A DNA stretch of 64,000 bases, taken from positions 2,382,001 to 2,446,000 of the forward strand of contig CM061106.1 in assembly GCA_030770545.1 (NCBI GenBank), read 5' to 3'. The position numbers were made by a program, and so were the translations under genes. The stretch is from Macropodus opercularis (taxonomy: Eukaryota; Chordata; Actinopteri; Anabantiformes; Osphronemidae). Shown one piece after another: positions 52,692 to 62,928 of the stretch. Numbering within the stretch: the first letter of the stretch is position 1; each line of letters begins with the position of its first letter. The notes under the pieces were generated by a model. That model was not told where the DNA came from and made no database searches. It saw only the letters and a list, made by a program, of their open reading frames with translations.

Positions 52692-53104
52692 GTTTATTAA
52701 TTTACTCCAGCGCGATGGATTGTAACAAAAGCCAATTGTCCTTCCTCTTCCACCTCCAAAGAGTTAGTATAGCGTCGCGTATGTGTGCGCACAAACTCAA
52801 ATGACCATTTTTAAAGCTGGTAGCGCTACACATACCGTACGTCTCATCCTCGCTGGGCACTATTATATGATCCAGGTGATGCCGGCTTTGCAGATCCGTT
52901 CTTGTTGCCCGTGATGGAGGCCTCGGTGAACGGAAACACGCTGAAGCCGTCCAGCTGCCGTCCGCGGCGTCCTCCAGCTGATGACCGGTGTTTCCCACCT
53001 CCCTCCTGAGGTTACGATCCGGGCGTAGATCTCCGGCGATTAATCAGCTGGAAACTGTTGTAATGAAACTCCTCCAATGCGTTCCAAACAGTTTTGGACT
53101 TTCT
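52692..53104 (-). other. BEL leader
   Basis: Non-coding stretch between the 5' LTR and gag. The primer-binding site should lie next to 53104, but I could not match it to a particular tRNA. Confidence 0.5.
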
Positions 53105-53448
53105 TATAGTGGCCAAGCCTAAACTCAAAGCCACTGAGGTGCTGCTAAACAGGAAACTGTAGTTGACGCGCTTTTGTTTGAATATATGACAGTCCACCTT
53201 ATTTCTCAGTTGAAATGACTTATTTTATTCTCAGAAGTTGAGTGAAGTTGAGTTGAGTTGAGCGTAGCGTAGCGTAGCGTAGCGTAGCGTAGCGTAGCGG
53301 TCCAAAACTGTTTGTCCTCCGTGTAGCAACACCTGGTTGCCGGTTAATGGTTCCCACCTTTATAGTGTATCACCAATTACCAACACCGACCCCTAGTGGA
53401 TTCAAAGGTTAATTACAATACACACAAACAACTCAAATGGCTCCTACA
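53105..53448 (-). repeat. 5' LTR of BEL element
   Basis: Same as the 3' LTR apart from the GTTGA/GCGTA short-repeat section, which accounts for the 5-base length difference. Confidence 0.85.
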
Positions 53449-53453
53449 ACTGC

Positions 53454-54579
53454 TATACTAAACTGCAGGCTACTGTAAGGTTCAGATTAATTCAAGGCTA
53501 AACACAAACATGGAAAGACTTTCTCATACATACCAACTGACACCTTACTACAACGATTACTAGTTTGAAAATATGTGCCTGAACTTATTACTTCTATTTC
53601 CTTTTATCTGTTATAAAAATCAAATAATGTGAGAGGTGAAGAAAGAATACAATAAACTGAAGAAGGGCTATTTTTCCCTATAGGTATTGGGTAATATTTA
53701 ATAGCACCAGTGGATTATATTCTACTTTAGGCAATCATTATGTTATTTAGGTACATTTGCCTTTATAAGGAAGATGAACTTGATGACATCTCATTGTTAA
53801 TCTCTAGTTTGGAACATGAATTGAACTAAACTCCTGAACTGTATTTTGTGTACTGTATTCATATTTGAGGTAGTTTGGACAGGTGCTCCAAAACGTTGGA
53901 CAACATAGTGTATCCCTTGTTATGTACAAGACACATAATGAGGAAGAAAATTATGAACATAAAAATAGTAAACAGAATCAATTAAAAACATTGGGTATCA
54001 GTTGTTATATCAAAAGTATGTGTTCCACTAACACCTACGTTTTAACTGTAAGGTTCATGTAACAGTGTGTTGGTAGCAATTGTACTATACACAGTTGCCA
54101 CAACTTTTGCCACTTTTGGCCTGTGCATTTACCAACCCAGACCCAAACCCACAATGATAAATGCACAGGTAAATACGTAACTACAACATTACTCAATAAC
54201 ATGGAAAAAAAGCAAACCAAAAATGTTGCACACCTTCATTCATTAAGACTTTACATTAAAGTGGGAACCTGAAAATCAAGATCAGTAAGTTCATCTTACC
54301 TACACATTTAAACTGACTTCAATAACCTAAATAGAACATGACATCAACACAAACTAATATTTAATCAGTTAGTTCTTGTTGTACCTACCACAACAGAGAT
54401 CACAGTGGTTTATGTTCATGTCAGTTACAGCAGTGAATTTAAGTTTTCAGGCTCTTTTGTGGGATCCTCTGGTTCCCTCTCACTCCCTCAGAGCCTCAGT
54501 TTTACGTAATTACACTCCTGTATATGTACTGTATCTAACCTAAAGTCACAGTTTGATGATATTAATAGATATCTGTTAT
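53454..54579. other. Intergenic, no gene seen
   Basis: AT-rich; no supported feature. Confidence 0.4.
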
Positions 54580-54790
54580 ATACAGTATCTCACAGAAGTG
54601 AGTGCACCCCTCACATTTTTTGTAAATATTTTAGATACCTTTTCATGTGACAACACTGAAGAAATTACTATTTGGACACTTGCTACTTTACACTGCAGCA
54701 AAGTGTCATTTCTTCAGTTTTGTCACATGAAAAGATTTTGGTTAGATATATACAAGACACGAGGTATGTACTCACTCACAGATACACAGC
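54580..54790. mobile_element. Palindromic Tc1/mariner-type MITE
   Basis: CTTTTCATGTGACAA (54639-54653) is repeated exactly in inverted form at 54720-54734, and CTGAAGAAAT/ATTTCTTCAG extends the hairpin. The outer parts GTGAGTGCACCCCTCAC and GTATGTACTCACTCAC are also related by inversion. The text TACAGTATCTCACA...GTGAGT matches a widespread fish Tc1-like end as I know it. It is non-coding. Confidence 0.65.
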
Positions 54791-54941
54791 TTATACTTTA
54801 AGCTTTACTATGGAACCTTTAGCAAACAATATGCCTCATTATGTAAGTTCAGATTGTATCTCAACACATGGATTGCTTATATACATGATTTAATCAACAT
54901 CATAATTTTTGATTAGTCTCTCTTCCATCATAGTGTCACAC

Positions 54942-56552
54942 TCAATGTTCATGGTCATGATAACTGTAGTAGGTTTTCATTACACCGTGATGGAGATACT
55001 GACTTGGTCTTGAAATTAAGATGAGGTCCAGCAGCGTGTTCCTCTCTGTGGTAGCAGCAGTGATGACCTGTTTATATCCCCTTGAATTGAACATCTCCAC
55101 TATTGGCTTGTTAGCAGAAGACAAAAAATTCTCATTAAAATCACCACAGACAACGATGGGATGACAGTCCATGATGTCAAGAGCATCCAGCAGACGTCCT
55201 AGGTTGGATAAGAAGGATGCTAAGCTGTAGTCAGGAGGTCTGTAGACAGCTGCGATCAGTGCAGGTATCGGCGCTTCAACCTTCACAACCACCAACTCAA
55301 GGTCAGTCACATTATGTATGTATTGTTTCTCACATGCTCGAATGTGATCTTTCACATAAACAGCAACTCCACCTCCACCTCTGTTTGCCATGTGTGGAAA
55401 CATCGTGTAGGACAGATGCCTGTTCCGCTTGAACATGTTGTAGCCGTCTAGACGGAGACTGTCTGCAACAAAGGAACCTTGCAAATGAGTTTCTGTGAGA
55501 CACAAGACGTCTGCCAGACACAGCTCGTGGTCCAGCTTAGTAGCCTCTGAGTGGATGCATTTGATGAGGTGAGACTTTCCTGTTCCAGCGCCACCATTGA
55601 TGTAGAAGAAGAACTGCTCTGGATTCAATCCACACACACGGTTAATGCACCAGTCTCTGACTTTATAAAACACACAGGCCTGCTTCTGGTTCAGGTTCTG
55701 ATACATTCGCCGTAGCACAATGGGATCTATAGCAGGAGGTTCTCTCATGGCTCTGACTTCCGTTGCAGCGTTAGCCTGGCGACTGTAGTCTGGAACGTTC
55801 TCCTGTTCTCGTTCGTTGTGTGGTTCTCTAGCTTCCAGTTCACTGTGACATTCCAGCCGCACAAGTTCAGACTCAGGTGCCAGGTTACACCATTCATCAA
55901 TCACACCTCTGTTCTGTTCATACTCTTCAACAGCTTCCTCAATCTCTTCACTGTTCTTCTCGTATTTGTCTTTGTTTCGTTTGACAATGGCTTTAACCAT
56001 CTCGGGATGGTCAGAAGACGGCAGCCGTACGCAGCCACCGTTGTGGAAGGACTCATATGTGGGTAAATGAGGTCTTTTCAGCTCCAGGTCTGATCGATGT
56101 GGAAGGTACAGTTTTAGTAAAGCTCCATAGAATTTCTCTGGACATTTTGTCTCTGATGGACGGTAGAATCTGATGACAGCAGGCTTATCGTTCTTCCTCA
56201 TTTGAATAAAGCCCATCTTGTTCAGCAGAGGCAAAGCGTCTTTGCTTTTGCTCTGACCGTAGACAAACCTGCAGGTAGCTGCAAAGTCAGCCAAGCACAT
56301 CACCTCATACTCTGGTATTTCTGGTCTGCACTTGTACTTGTCAGTCAAAGAGGTCATCCACACGTTCTCGCTTTCTGGTGTCGTGTCCTCGAGCTGTACT
56401 ATGGGACGACTCATTTTCACTGCGTTGTCGTCGGTCGGTACGAAGACGAAACCACGCAAACACTTTTTCATGTGGATGCCACAGGCTCGAGCCACACACT
56501 CCTGAGCACTGATCTCTCTCTTCTTTGAGTAGGCCTGCATGACTTCCCTCAT
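54942..56552 (-). CDS. Helitron (Helentron-type) helicase-endonuclease fragment
   Basis: Open frame of 536 codons; the frame continues upstream to about 56660 without a start. The first 300 residues match the region between Rep and helicase of fish Helentrons (CLADFAATCRFVYGQSKSKD, then RFYRPSETKCPEKFYGALL). Residues about 318-326 are the Walker A motif GGAGTGKSH of a Pif1-like helicase. About 20 residues later an AP-endonuclease-like (EEP) domain starts: DVLCLTETHL, RGGGGVAVYV, VVCGDFNEN, LLDLILIS. Helicase motifs II-VI are missing, by an in-frame deletion. The end at HDHEH stops at the last catalytic histidine region. It is a non-functional fragment. Confidence 0.8.
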   Translation of the reverse strand: MREVMQAYSKKREISAQECVARACGIHMKKCLRGFVFVPTDDNAVKMSRPIVQLEDTTPESENVWMTSLTDKYKCRPEIPEYEVMCLADFAATCRFVYGQSKSKDALPLLNKMGFIQMRKNDKPAVIRFYRPSETKCPEKFYGALLKLYLPHRSDLELKRPHLPTYESFHNGGCVRLPSSDHPEMVKAIVKRNKDKYEKNSEEIEEAVEEYEQNRGVIDEWCNLAPESELVRLECHSELEAREPHNEREQENVPDYSRQANAATEVRAMREPPAIDPIVLRRMYQNLNQKQACVFYKVRDWCINRVCGLNPEQFFFYINGGAGTGKSHLIKCIHSEATKLDHELCLADVLCLTETHLQGSFVADSLRLDGYNMFKRNRHLSYTMFPHMANRGGGGVAVYVKDHIRACEKQYIHNVTDLELVVVKVEAPIPALIAAVYRPPDYSLASFLSNLGRLLDALDIMDCHPIVVCGDFNENFLSSANKPIVEMFNSRGYKQVITAATTERNTLLDLILISRPSQYLHHGVMKTYYSYHDHEH

Positions 56553-56646
56553 CTCATCGCGTTCATTAACGCCGTCCGTGTCGGAGTTCTGAATGACTGT
56601 TTTCCTGGTACTCGGAAAGTCCGCTCTTATTCTTACACATGTATAA

Positions 56647-57150
56647 ACACAGGTAGATCACAACACTTCCGGCGTTCAAAATGTACGACAGATCGAGGTT
56701 TCCATTGTCGATGAGCCCAGAGAAATGGACATCGAGGGTATGGGTGAATTACAACAAAGAAATGAGGAAGCACCCTGTGAGGAGCTGTGTAAGCATCTCA
56801 GGCCTTATCAGCCACAGAGCGAGATGGAAGAAAAGGGAAATGCCGAGCAAGAGCCTGTCTGTCCTAAAAGGAGCAGATGGAGTGAGCAGGGGCAAAATAT
56901 GCGATATAGAAAGCCTTTACAGAGGAAACAACATGATCATCCTAAGCAGATATCCCCTGAGAGAGTGGTTGCCATGGAGAGGGCGGTGCGACCCCAGCAG
57001 CAGCTAGAGGAAGAAGAGGTTGTGATGGAAGTCGGCTGCATGTCACCAAAGTTAGGAACATCAGAACCCAAAAATAGAGAGAAGGGAGAGAAGTCTGTGC
57101 AAGCAAACAGTTTGTTAGAGGGAGAGTGGGAAATTTTAGATGAAGTTTGA
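56647..57150 (+). CDS. Unknown ORF beside LTR-like region
   Basis: The frame is open from 56647; the first ATG with a fair context is 56725, giving 141 codons of charged sequence (EEAPCEELCKHLRPYQPQSE near the start, LLEGEWEILDEV at the end). I do not recognise it. Its place just before an LTR-like region could make it the last ORF of a retroelement, but nothing in its sequence proves this. Confidence 0.35.
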   Translation, partial: TQVDHNTSGVQNVRQIEVSIVDEPREMDIEGMGELQQRNEEAPCEELCKHLRPYQPQSEMEEKGNAEQEPVCPKRSRWSEQGQNMRYRKPLQRKQHDHPKQISPERVVAMERAVRPQQQLEEEEVVMEVGCMSPKLGTSEPKNREKGEKSVQANSLLEGEWEILDEV

Positions 57151-57429
57151 AGTTTTAATAGTTAAACTATATTTGTACTCAACTATATGATTTTACACGG
57201 GTTGCATAACAACTATACTTATGATGATTGTTATGAAGTATAACCATGTGATGAGTTTATAATTACTCAGAATGATTACTATTGCTGATTCCTTAACAAA
57301 AATTATGTTTGTTAATTAAATGTGTTTGATTTTTAAGGATGAAATCAGATGAACTGTGACCAGGTTGAAACAACGTTCAAAAGTGTTAAATGAATGAAGT
57401 AAAAGGTCAATCAAAATAATTTCTGTGTG

Positions 57430-58461
57430 CATCAGCTAAATATTAAGGAAGTACAGGGCCGGTGGAAAGTACCAGAAGGGCCAGGAGGATGTGATGGGGG
57501 ATGGGAAGAACATGAAGAACAGCATCTCGGACCAAGGTTGAGACGGGTATTAGATCATGTCTGTTCACGTGTGAATACTGTCCTGCCATTGGTTGATAAA
57601 GGTTGAACACGCGCTAAGCATCAACTTACTGTGCCTGTAAACCACCAATGATGCTACAGATGTGATTTTATGTTTATGATTAAGGAGGAGACAGGAAGAT
57701 GACATAGCTAAAATTTAGTATAAAAATCCTGGATTTTGGCTGGTTGGGCAGATTGCTCACTGTTGCAGGGGGACCCTCTGTCAGTCTGAACCAAAAACTG
57801 AGAAGCAGAGGAAGAGAGGAGATCCAAAGCAGAAATCGGCCTCACGGCCTGACTGCCCCTTGTGCAGTTTTGCCCCGGCGCATGACGGAGCATGAAGCAT
57901 CACGGAGAAGATCTACAGCTGGGCCTCAGTTTCCAACCCAGAGACTCTCAGCCAACAATCTTCACATCTGTGTCGTGCCCACTCTTCAACCAGCCTTAGA
58001 CTTCAAAAGGGGTTGTGAGTAGAGTAGCACCATAGGGCAAGAATAATTACCTATATACTCAATACAGTGTAATCTTGATATTTTAATAAATTTTTATTAC
58101 TTGCTGTAGCTTTTGCATCTGCTAAATAAAGTACCACATCTGCAGTTAAAGTAAAAGCTTCCTTGCTTTAATTGTCTTTAATAAGGGTTTCTTCAAAGTG
58201 CTCGTAGCCTCTCCTCGTTGACGTAAAAGTATCCGATCGTGTGTGACTAAGCCAGGCTCACATGATGAAAGCTCTTGTCGGTTTAGTCTAGACCCGAAAT
58301 TAACACCTCCTGTGTGGTAAAAGTATACTTATCACCAAAACTTATTCCAGCAACCACAACAACTGTTAATTTAAGAAGGAAGCTGCCGTTAACCAGGGTG
58401 ACTCATTGGTATCTGTAATTTTCTGGTCTATACAGGTGCTGATGTTAGTGCAAGCAGGGGG
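57430..58461 (+). promoter_or_regulatory. Probable 5' LTR and start of leader of the macro-Gag element
   Basis: A TATAAAAA box at 57719-57726 is followed about 370 and 410 bases later by AATAAA at 58085-58090 and 58125-58130, the order expected for U3-R-U5. No gene frame covers it. Exact borders and the primer site could not be fixed. Confidence 0.4.
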
Positions 58462-59294
58462 TGTTACGATTCGGCCCTCCAACCACCAGAGGGCGCTCGT
58501 GTTCGCCCTTCTTCTTTGTTGGTTTTTTGTTTCGTCCTAGTTCCTGTTTTTGATTAGTGGTTTCACCTGTTTTTGATTTCCTGTCTGTGTGTTATTTAAG
58601 TTCCTCAGTTTTTTCACTCGGTGCTGGCTCGTCACGTATGTTACGCCTTTGGTAATTGTGTTGTCTTGTACCACGACTGTTACCACTCGCATTCAGTGTT
58701 ACTGTTTATCTCTGTTGCTTCATGTTTGTAGTGTTGCTGTCTGTGAGTATCTGTGTTAGTCTGTATCTTTGTTCTGTTGTTTCCTGGGGTTTTGATGTCT
58801 CTGAGTTATAGCCTGTGTGCCTGAGTTTGTTTTCGAGTATCGTTGGTTGCGTGGTCTTGTAAGTATGTATGTAAGGTAACTTGGGATCCTTTAGTTGTCA
58901 CTTTGTATTTGGTGTTTCCGTCTAGCTTGTATTTGGTTTGGCTTAGTGGTAGTGTTTGTAGTGCTGCGTGCATGTTTCTGCTCATTTGATTATTGCCACC
59001 TGTGTGTGGGTGTGTGTGTGTCTTTGTTCATGTTAGTCCTTTTTCCTCTAAATTAAAGTTATTAGTAACTACTCCTTTTGTCTGTGGTCGTGCAAGTGGG
59101 TCCTCTCCTCTTAGTATTGTAGAGTTAGTTATCGCGAATCCGGCAAACAGGGAATTGGGCTCAGGTGGAGCTTCCCTCGTTTCAGTGTATCTTTGGCGCC
59201 AACGTGTGGCGATTTCAGAGTCAGCACCAGGGCCTCAGGCCATTCCTACCCCTGGGACTCCGGTTTTAGTTTAGCTACGTGCGCGGTTGTAACA
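58462..59294 (+). repeat. Solo LTR nested in the leader
   Basis: Begins TGTTACGATTCGG and ends GGTTGTAACA, with GGGGG on both sides (58457-58461 and 59295-59299) as a target-site duplication. GCCCTC/GAGGGC at 58474-58494 forms a head hairpin like those in the LTRs at 42913-43281 and 47364-47998. A TATTTAAG box and ATTAAA are present; there is no internal coding part. Confidence 0.65.
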
Positions 59295-59599
59295 GGGGGG
59301 ACACTGGGAAGAAGGTAGTGAATTAGCTGGATGAATTCCTTCGCCTCAGCCTAGAATAGAAACCTGTACTGTTAAACCCCAGGCAGGCTGATAAATTTAC
59401 CACTTTAATGTGAGGGCTGGCCTACTCTCTTGTACTAGAGGGTCAGGGTAACAAACATGGCGTCCCTGGGTGGGCACGACGCAACCTCTGCCTTTTTGTG
59501 AAATTTTTCAGACCCAGCTGAGAGAGACCGGAGACGCGGAGTTGAAGTGCCCAGAAGAGCAGCTTGTTTTCCGAGGGGGGAAATCCGTGACCTGTGGGA

Positions 59600-60105
59600 G
59601 AAGTGCTCCTCAGTGAACAGGCATCGAGCCCCCTGGCAGGAGACAGTGCCAGAGAAGCACAGACTGCGGGGGCAGTCAGAGAAGTGACTGTAGTGACAGT
59701 CACCAGACGACCCAGTGAAGCTGTGAGCGGCAAGGAACTGTGAGATCAGGAAATCGTGCAGTGCCGTGCCCGGCTGAGCCAAGCCCTACGGGGGTGGGAG
59801 TCCCTGTCCTGGGTCTGAGGTTCTCTCAGTACTCGGTAAACAGGCACAGAGCCCATCTGTCTGGAAGGCGGTGCCAGAGGCCACAATACTGCAGGGACAG
59901 TCCGATAGGTGGTTGCAGCGACAGCCATCTGATGTCCCCGAGGATTTGAGCGATCGGAAGAGCGTGCAGTGCCGTGCCCGGCTGAGCTAAGCCCTACGGG
60001 GGTGGGAGTCCCTGTCCTGGGTTTGAGGTTTCCTCAGTAAACAGGCACAGAACCCACCTGTCTGGAAGGCGGTGCCAGAGGCCACAATACTGCAGGAACC
60101 TCTCG
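59600..60105 (+). repeat. Tandem 208-bp leader repeats
   Basis: GTGCAGTGCCGTGCCCGGCT starts at 59756 and again at 59964, followed each time by about 140 nearly identical bases. A third, more diverged unit precedes them at about 59600. They lie in the untranslated leader of the Gag-like ORF. Confidence 0.75.
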
Positions 60106-60345
60106 GAGAACCTGTGAACAGTGACGAACCGTGCAAACAGCAGAAAAGTGAGCTTATCAAAGCCACAGAGTGTCCGGGGAGAATTGCCCATCTCAGCCGG
60201 AGTGAGAAGTGGTCCGAGACAGGTCAGGAGTTCCAGAAACACCTGATTTGGGAGTCTGCAGGAGGGTCGACTGCAGGAAAAGACCAGGACAGGACATAGG
60301 CGTACCTGAGAGCCTCCAGTGGATCCCTGGGGGGGGGTAGCAGCC

Positions 60346-62928
60346 ATGGCCGCCTCGAACCCCAAAAGGTTGCTAGTATTACCTCGGTTCGGCTGTTGGG
60401 ATGAACTACAGCCAGAAGCTCAAGAAATCCTGCTCAGAGAAAGCATCACTCAGCTACAATATGATGAAATAACATCGGAGGAGAATGAAGAAATTCATGT
60501 GGGTGAGGAGGACAGCACCTGGGAGGCGGTTCTGCTCAGAGGCCCTGAAATGAATCTGAAGGCGGCAGCCACAGAGAAAACTCTGGCGTGGCTTGAATGG
60601 TGGCATAGCATTTTGCAAAGAGAGTGGGCCACGGGAGAAATGATTCTCATCAGTCCGGGAACAGCCCATGATGCAAATGTAAAACTAGCCACCAGACTAT
60701 CGGCGCACCAGAAGATATTAATTAATGGATCGACCAGGAGCAGCAAAGAGCCCAAAGGTCAAGAAATAGTACGGCAGCTCAAAGAATATGCCACACGAGG
60801 ATCCAGGATTAAAAAATCCTCCAGTATCGCCACCGTGTGTGACAGCGGAGCTGCATCAATGAGCCAAAATCAAGGGAATCAACCTGAACAGAGTGACGAA
60901 TCATATTCACCAACTTCTGAGTCTGATGAAGACTCTGATGAAAGTCACAGGGAGGAAGATGACCCAGATGACGGCCGACACCAGGACATGACTAAAAATA
61001 ACCCAACTCAAGCAAGCAGAATGTCTGAAAAAAGGACAGCGCTGAGGGGAATCCCCACCACAGCCTGCAGCTCAAACGCTCAGACGAGAGGGAGAAAAGG
61101 AAAAGAGTTGAGCAATAGTAAACAGAGCAAGCGGCAGCATGGAGACCACAGCAGTGAGGAGGAGCAGGAGCTGTATGCAGAAAACTCATATGTTGCTGTA
61201 CAATTCACACCAATAGCTCGGAAAAAGCCTCAAACCACGAAAGACCAAGTCAAAATGACCAATAACACAGTGATACAACGAACATATGGAGAGCTGGGAG
61301 AGACTGCAGCAGGAGTGGTAATAGTCATCACAGATGCCAACCTGGTTGTGAGAGAGATGCTGAGAGACAGATGGGCAGCTATGGCAGGCAGTGACTATCA
61401 GAAACGTGTAACTGCAGCCAGACAACAGCGTGCACCCATCTCCCAGTATGAAGCGGTCCTCATTCCTATAAAAACCACGTGGACTAGAGGAGCCATCCAT
61501 ATAGCAGACCCAGGATTTCGAGGTGACAGAGCAACATATCAAGCCAATGTGGCTGCAGCCGTGGGAGTGGCGCTAAACACAGCCCACGAGAATGACATGG
61601 AATCAGCCCTCATCTCAATGATATCGTTTGATGCCCCTTTGATTGCCTGGCGTATGGTGGAACGAGGGGTCATAGAGGCCATAAAGAAGCATGACCAGAG
61701 CAAAGGCATATGGACCAAACTGAAGAGAGTGATAATAGAATATAACCTGCAGATGTGCCCGGGTGGTCCTGATGACGCAGATCAAAGGGAAGAGGAAGTG
61801 ATACTGCCTATGCCCTTTCAGGCGCTAAATGCATCGAGTGAGCCACCAGAAGATGCGTTTTCACCTATGGAGCGGCCCGGCACACCCCATCCTGGGATTG
61901 CAGGCAGAGCTGAAGCTGATTCAGACGTGAGAGGCAGCGTGGAGAGAAACCTGCAGAGGGGATCGAGAGCCCAGACTGTGCATAGAAGTACATCAATGAC
62001 TACACCAACAAGCCAGACGCTGAATTCACCCAGAAACAGCTCCAGGAAGTCAGGAGAGATGCCCTCACCATCGCACCAGCCGACACCTGGTCGAACTCCT
62101 CCACCAGGCCTAGGCAGGCAGGGGAATGCTGAGACGCAGACTGACATGCAGCACTCCGAGCCAGACTGTGAACCTGAGCCTGTGGCAGATGGAGAAGCGT
62201 CAGCACCAGAGGAGGAGGAGGATGACAGCAGCTGGATTTGGGAAGAAACACCAGCAAAGCCAATGAGAACCGGCACATACAGAAAAGCAGGGAAAAGAAA
62301 ACCAAGATACCAGGATCCCTTGCAAGTGTCTGAGAGGCTGGCTCGAGACCCGAGATGGGGGCCTTTAAAATCAAAAGATGGAAGAGCAGTTTATGTGCCA
62401 GCAGTGGACCAGACGGAGATCGATGCGCCCCGAAGTTGGCGTGCACAGATGGAAGATGCAGTGCATGGAGACGGAGCATATACATATGGTGATTACTGCA
62501 ACATAGCGAACATGCCTCCCTATGCGAAGCTGGCTCAAGCTGATAACCTGACCGACGGGTTCAGACAAGCTTATGTGGAAATAGCACATGACTTCCTGCT
62601 AAAGAGAGTGAAACCCAGAATTGCCACGATTGTAAGGGATGCTGCACAAGAGGAATTGGAGTCGAGTGACGATGACTTCGTTCCTGCCCAGCGAACAGAG
62701 AGAGTAAGAGTCTCCCTGGAGCACAGTTATGCAGCAAACCACGCACGTGGACATGAGAGTGTGAGACAACTACAAACAGAGCCCTGCATTCAAACCAAAA
62801 GAGGAAGTGAGAGTTGCACCAACTATGACTCACCTCAGAGCAGCGGGGATGATAGAAACAGACGAACCAGAGTTCAACAAAGAGTTAGAGGGATTGATGC
62901 TAACCATTCGGCCAAAAAATCCAGGTGA
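60346..62928 (+). CDS. Gag-like protein with macro-like domain (860 codons)
   Basis: The start is the ATG in GCAGCCATGG at 60346, a strong context. Residues 1-160 are of unknown fold. Residues about 190-230 are an acidic low-complexity part (SDEDSDESHREEDDPDDG). Residues about 315-468 resemble a macro domain: a TYGELG...VVIVITDANL strand-loop with D330-A331-N332, AIHIADPG, YQANVAAAVGVALNTAHE and a final LKRVIIEYN strand. Residues about 520-700 are proline/serine-rich and acidic, and about 730-800 helical (YCNIANMPPYAKLAQADNL). A protease with DTGA lies downstream, so the position is that of a retroviral-type gag. The glycine-rich phosphate loop usual in active macro domains is not seen. The family of retroelement is not recognised. 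Confidence 0.6.
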   Translation: MAASNPKRLLVLPRFGCWDELQPEAQEILLRESITQLQYDEITSEENEEIHVGEEDSTWEAVLLRGPEMNLKAAATEKTLAWLEWWHSILQREWATGEMILISPGTAHDANVKLATRLSAHQKILINGSTRSSKEPKGQEIVRQLKEYATRGSRIKKSSSIATVCDSGAASMSQNQGNQPEQSDESYSPTSESDEDSDESHREEDDPDDGRHQDMTKNNPTQASRMSEKRTALRGIPTTACSSNAQTRGRKGKELSNSKQSKRQHGDHSSEEEQELYAENSYVAVQFTPIARKKPQTTKDQVKMTNNTVIQRTYGELGETAAGVVIVITDANLVVREMLRDRWAAMAGSDYQKRVTAARQQRAPISQYEAVLIPIKTTWTRGAIHIADPGFRGDRATYQANVAAAVGVALNTAHENDMESALISMISFDAPLIAWRMVERGVIEAIKKHDQSKGIWTKLKRVIIEYNLQMCPGGPDDADQREEEVILPMPFQALNASSEPPEDAFSPMERPGTPHPGIAGRAEADSDVRGSVERNLQRGSRAQTVHRSTSMTTPTSQTLNSPRNSSRKSGEMPSPSHQPTPGRTPPPGLGRQGNAETQTDMQHSEPDCEPEPVADGEASAPEEEEDDSSWIWEETPAKPMRTGTYRKAGKRKPRYQDPLQVSERLARDPRWGPLKSKDGRAVYVPAVDQTEIDAPRSWRAQMEDAVHGDGAYTYGDYCNIANMPPYAKLAQADNLTDGFRQAYVEIAHDFLLKRVKPRIATIVRDAAQEELESSDDDFVPAQRTERVRVSLEHSYAANHARGHESVRQLQTEPCIQTKRGSESCTNYDSPQSSGDDRNRRTRVQQRVRGIDANHSAKKSR

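Larger units (their letters stand above)
43424..53448 (-). mobile_element. BEL/Pao LTR retrotransposon, interrupted
   Basis: LTRs 53448-53105 (5') and 43762-43424 (3') are almost identical and flanked by the 5-bp duplication ACTGC (43419-43423 and 53449-53453), as expected for BEL. Gag starts at 52691 and the RT-integrase part of pol ends at 43864. Between about 51520 and 47364 an unrelated LTR element of opposite orientation is inserted, and the BEL sequence for the end of gag and the protease is missing. Confidence 0.9.

Noticed and set aside
54942..55540. Endonuclease domain as a separate LINE insertion
   Set aside because: It continues in the same frame as the Helitron helicase part, and fish Helentrons are known to carry such an endonuclease.
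60319..60345. Gag-like ORF starting at GTG 60319
   Set aside because: The ATG at 60346 has a far better initiation context and needs no alternative start.
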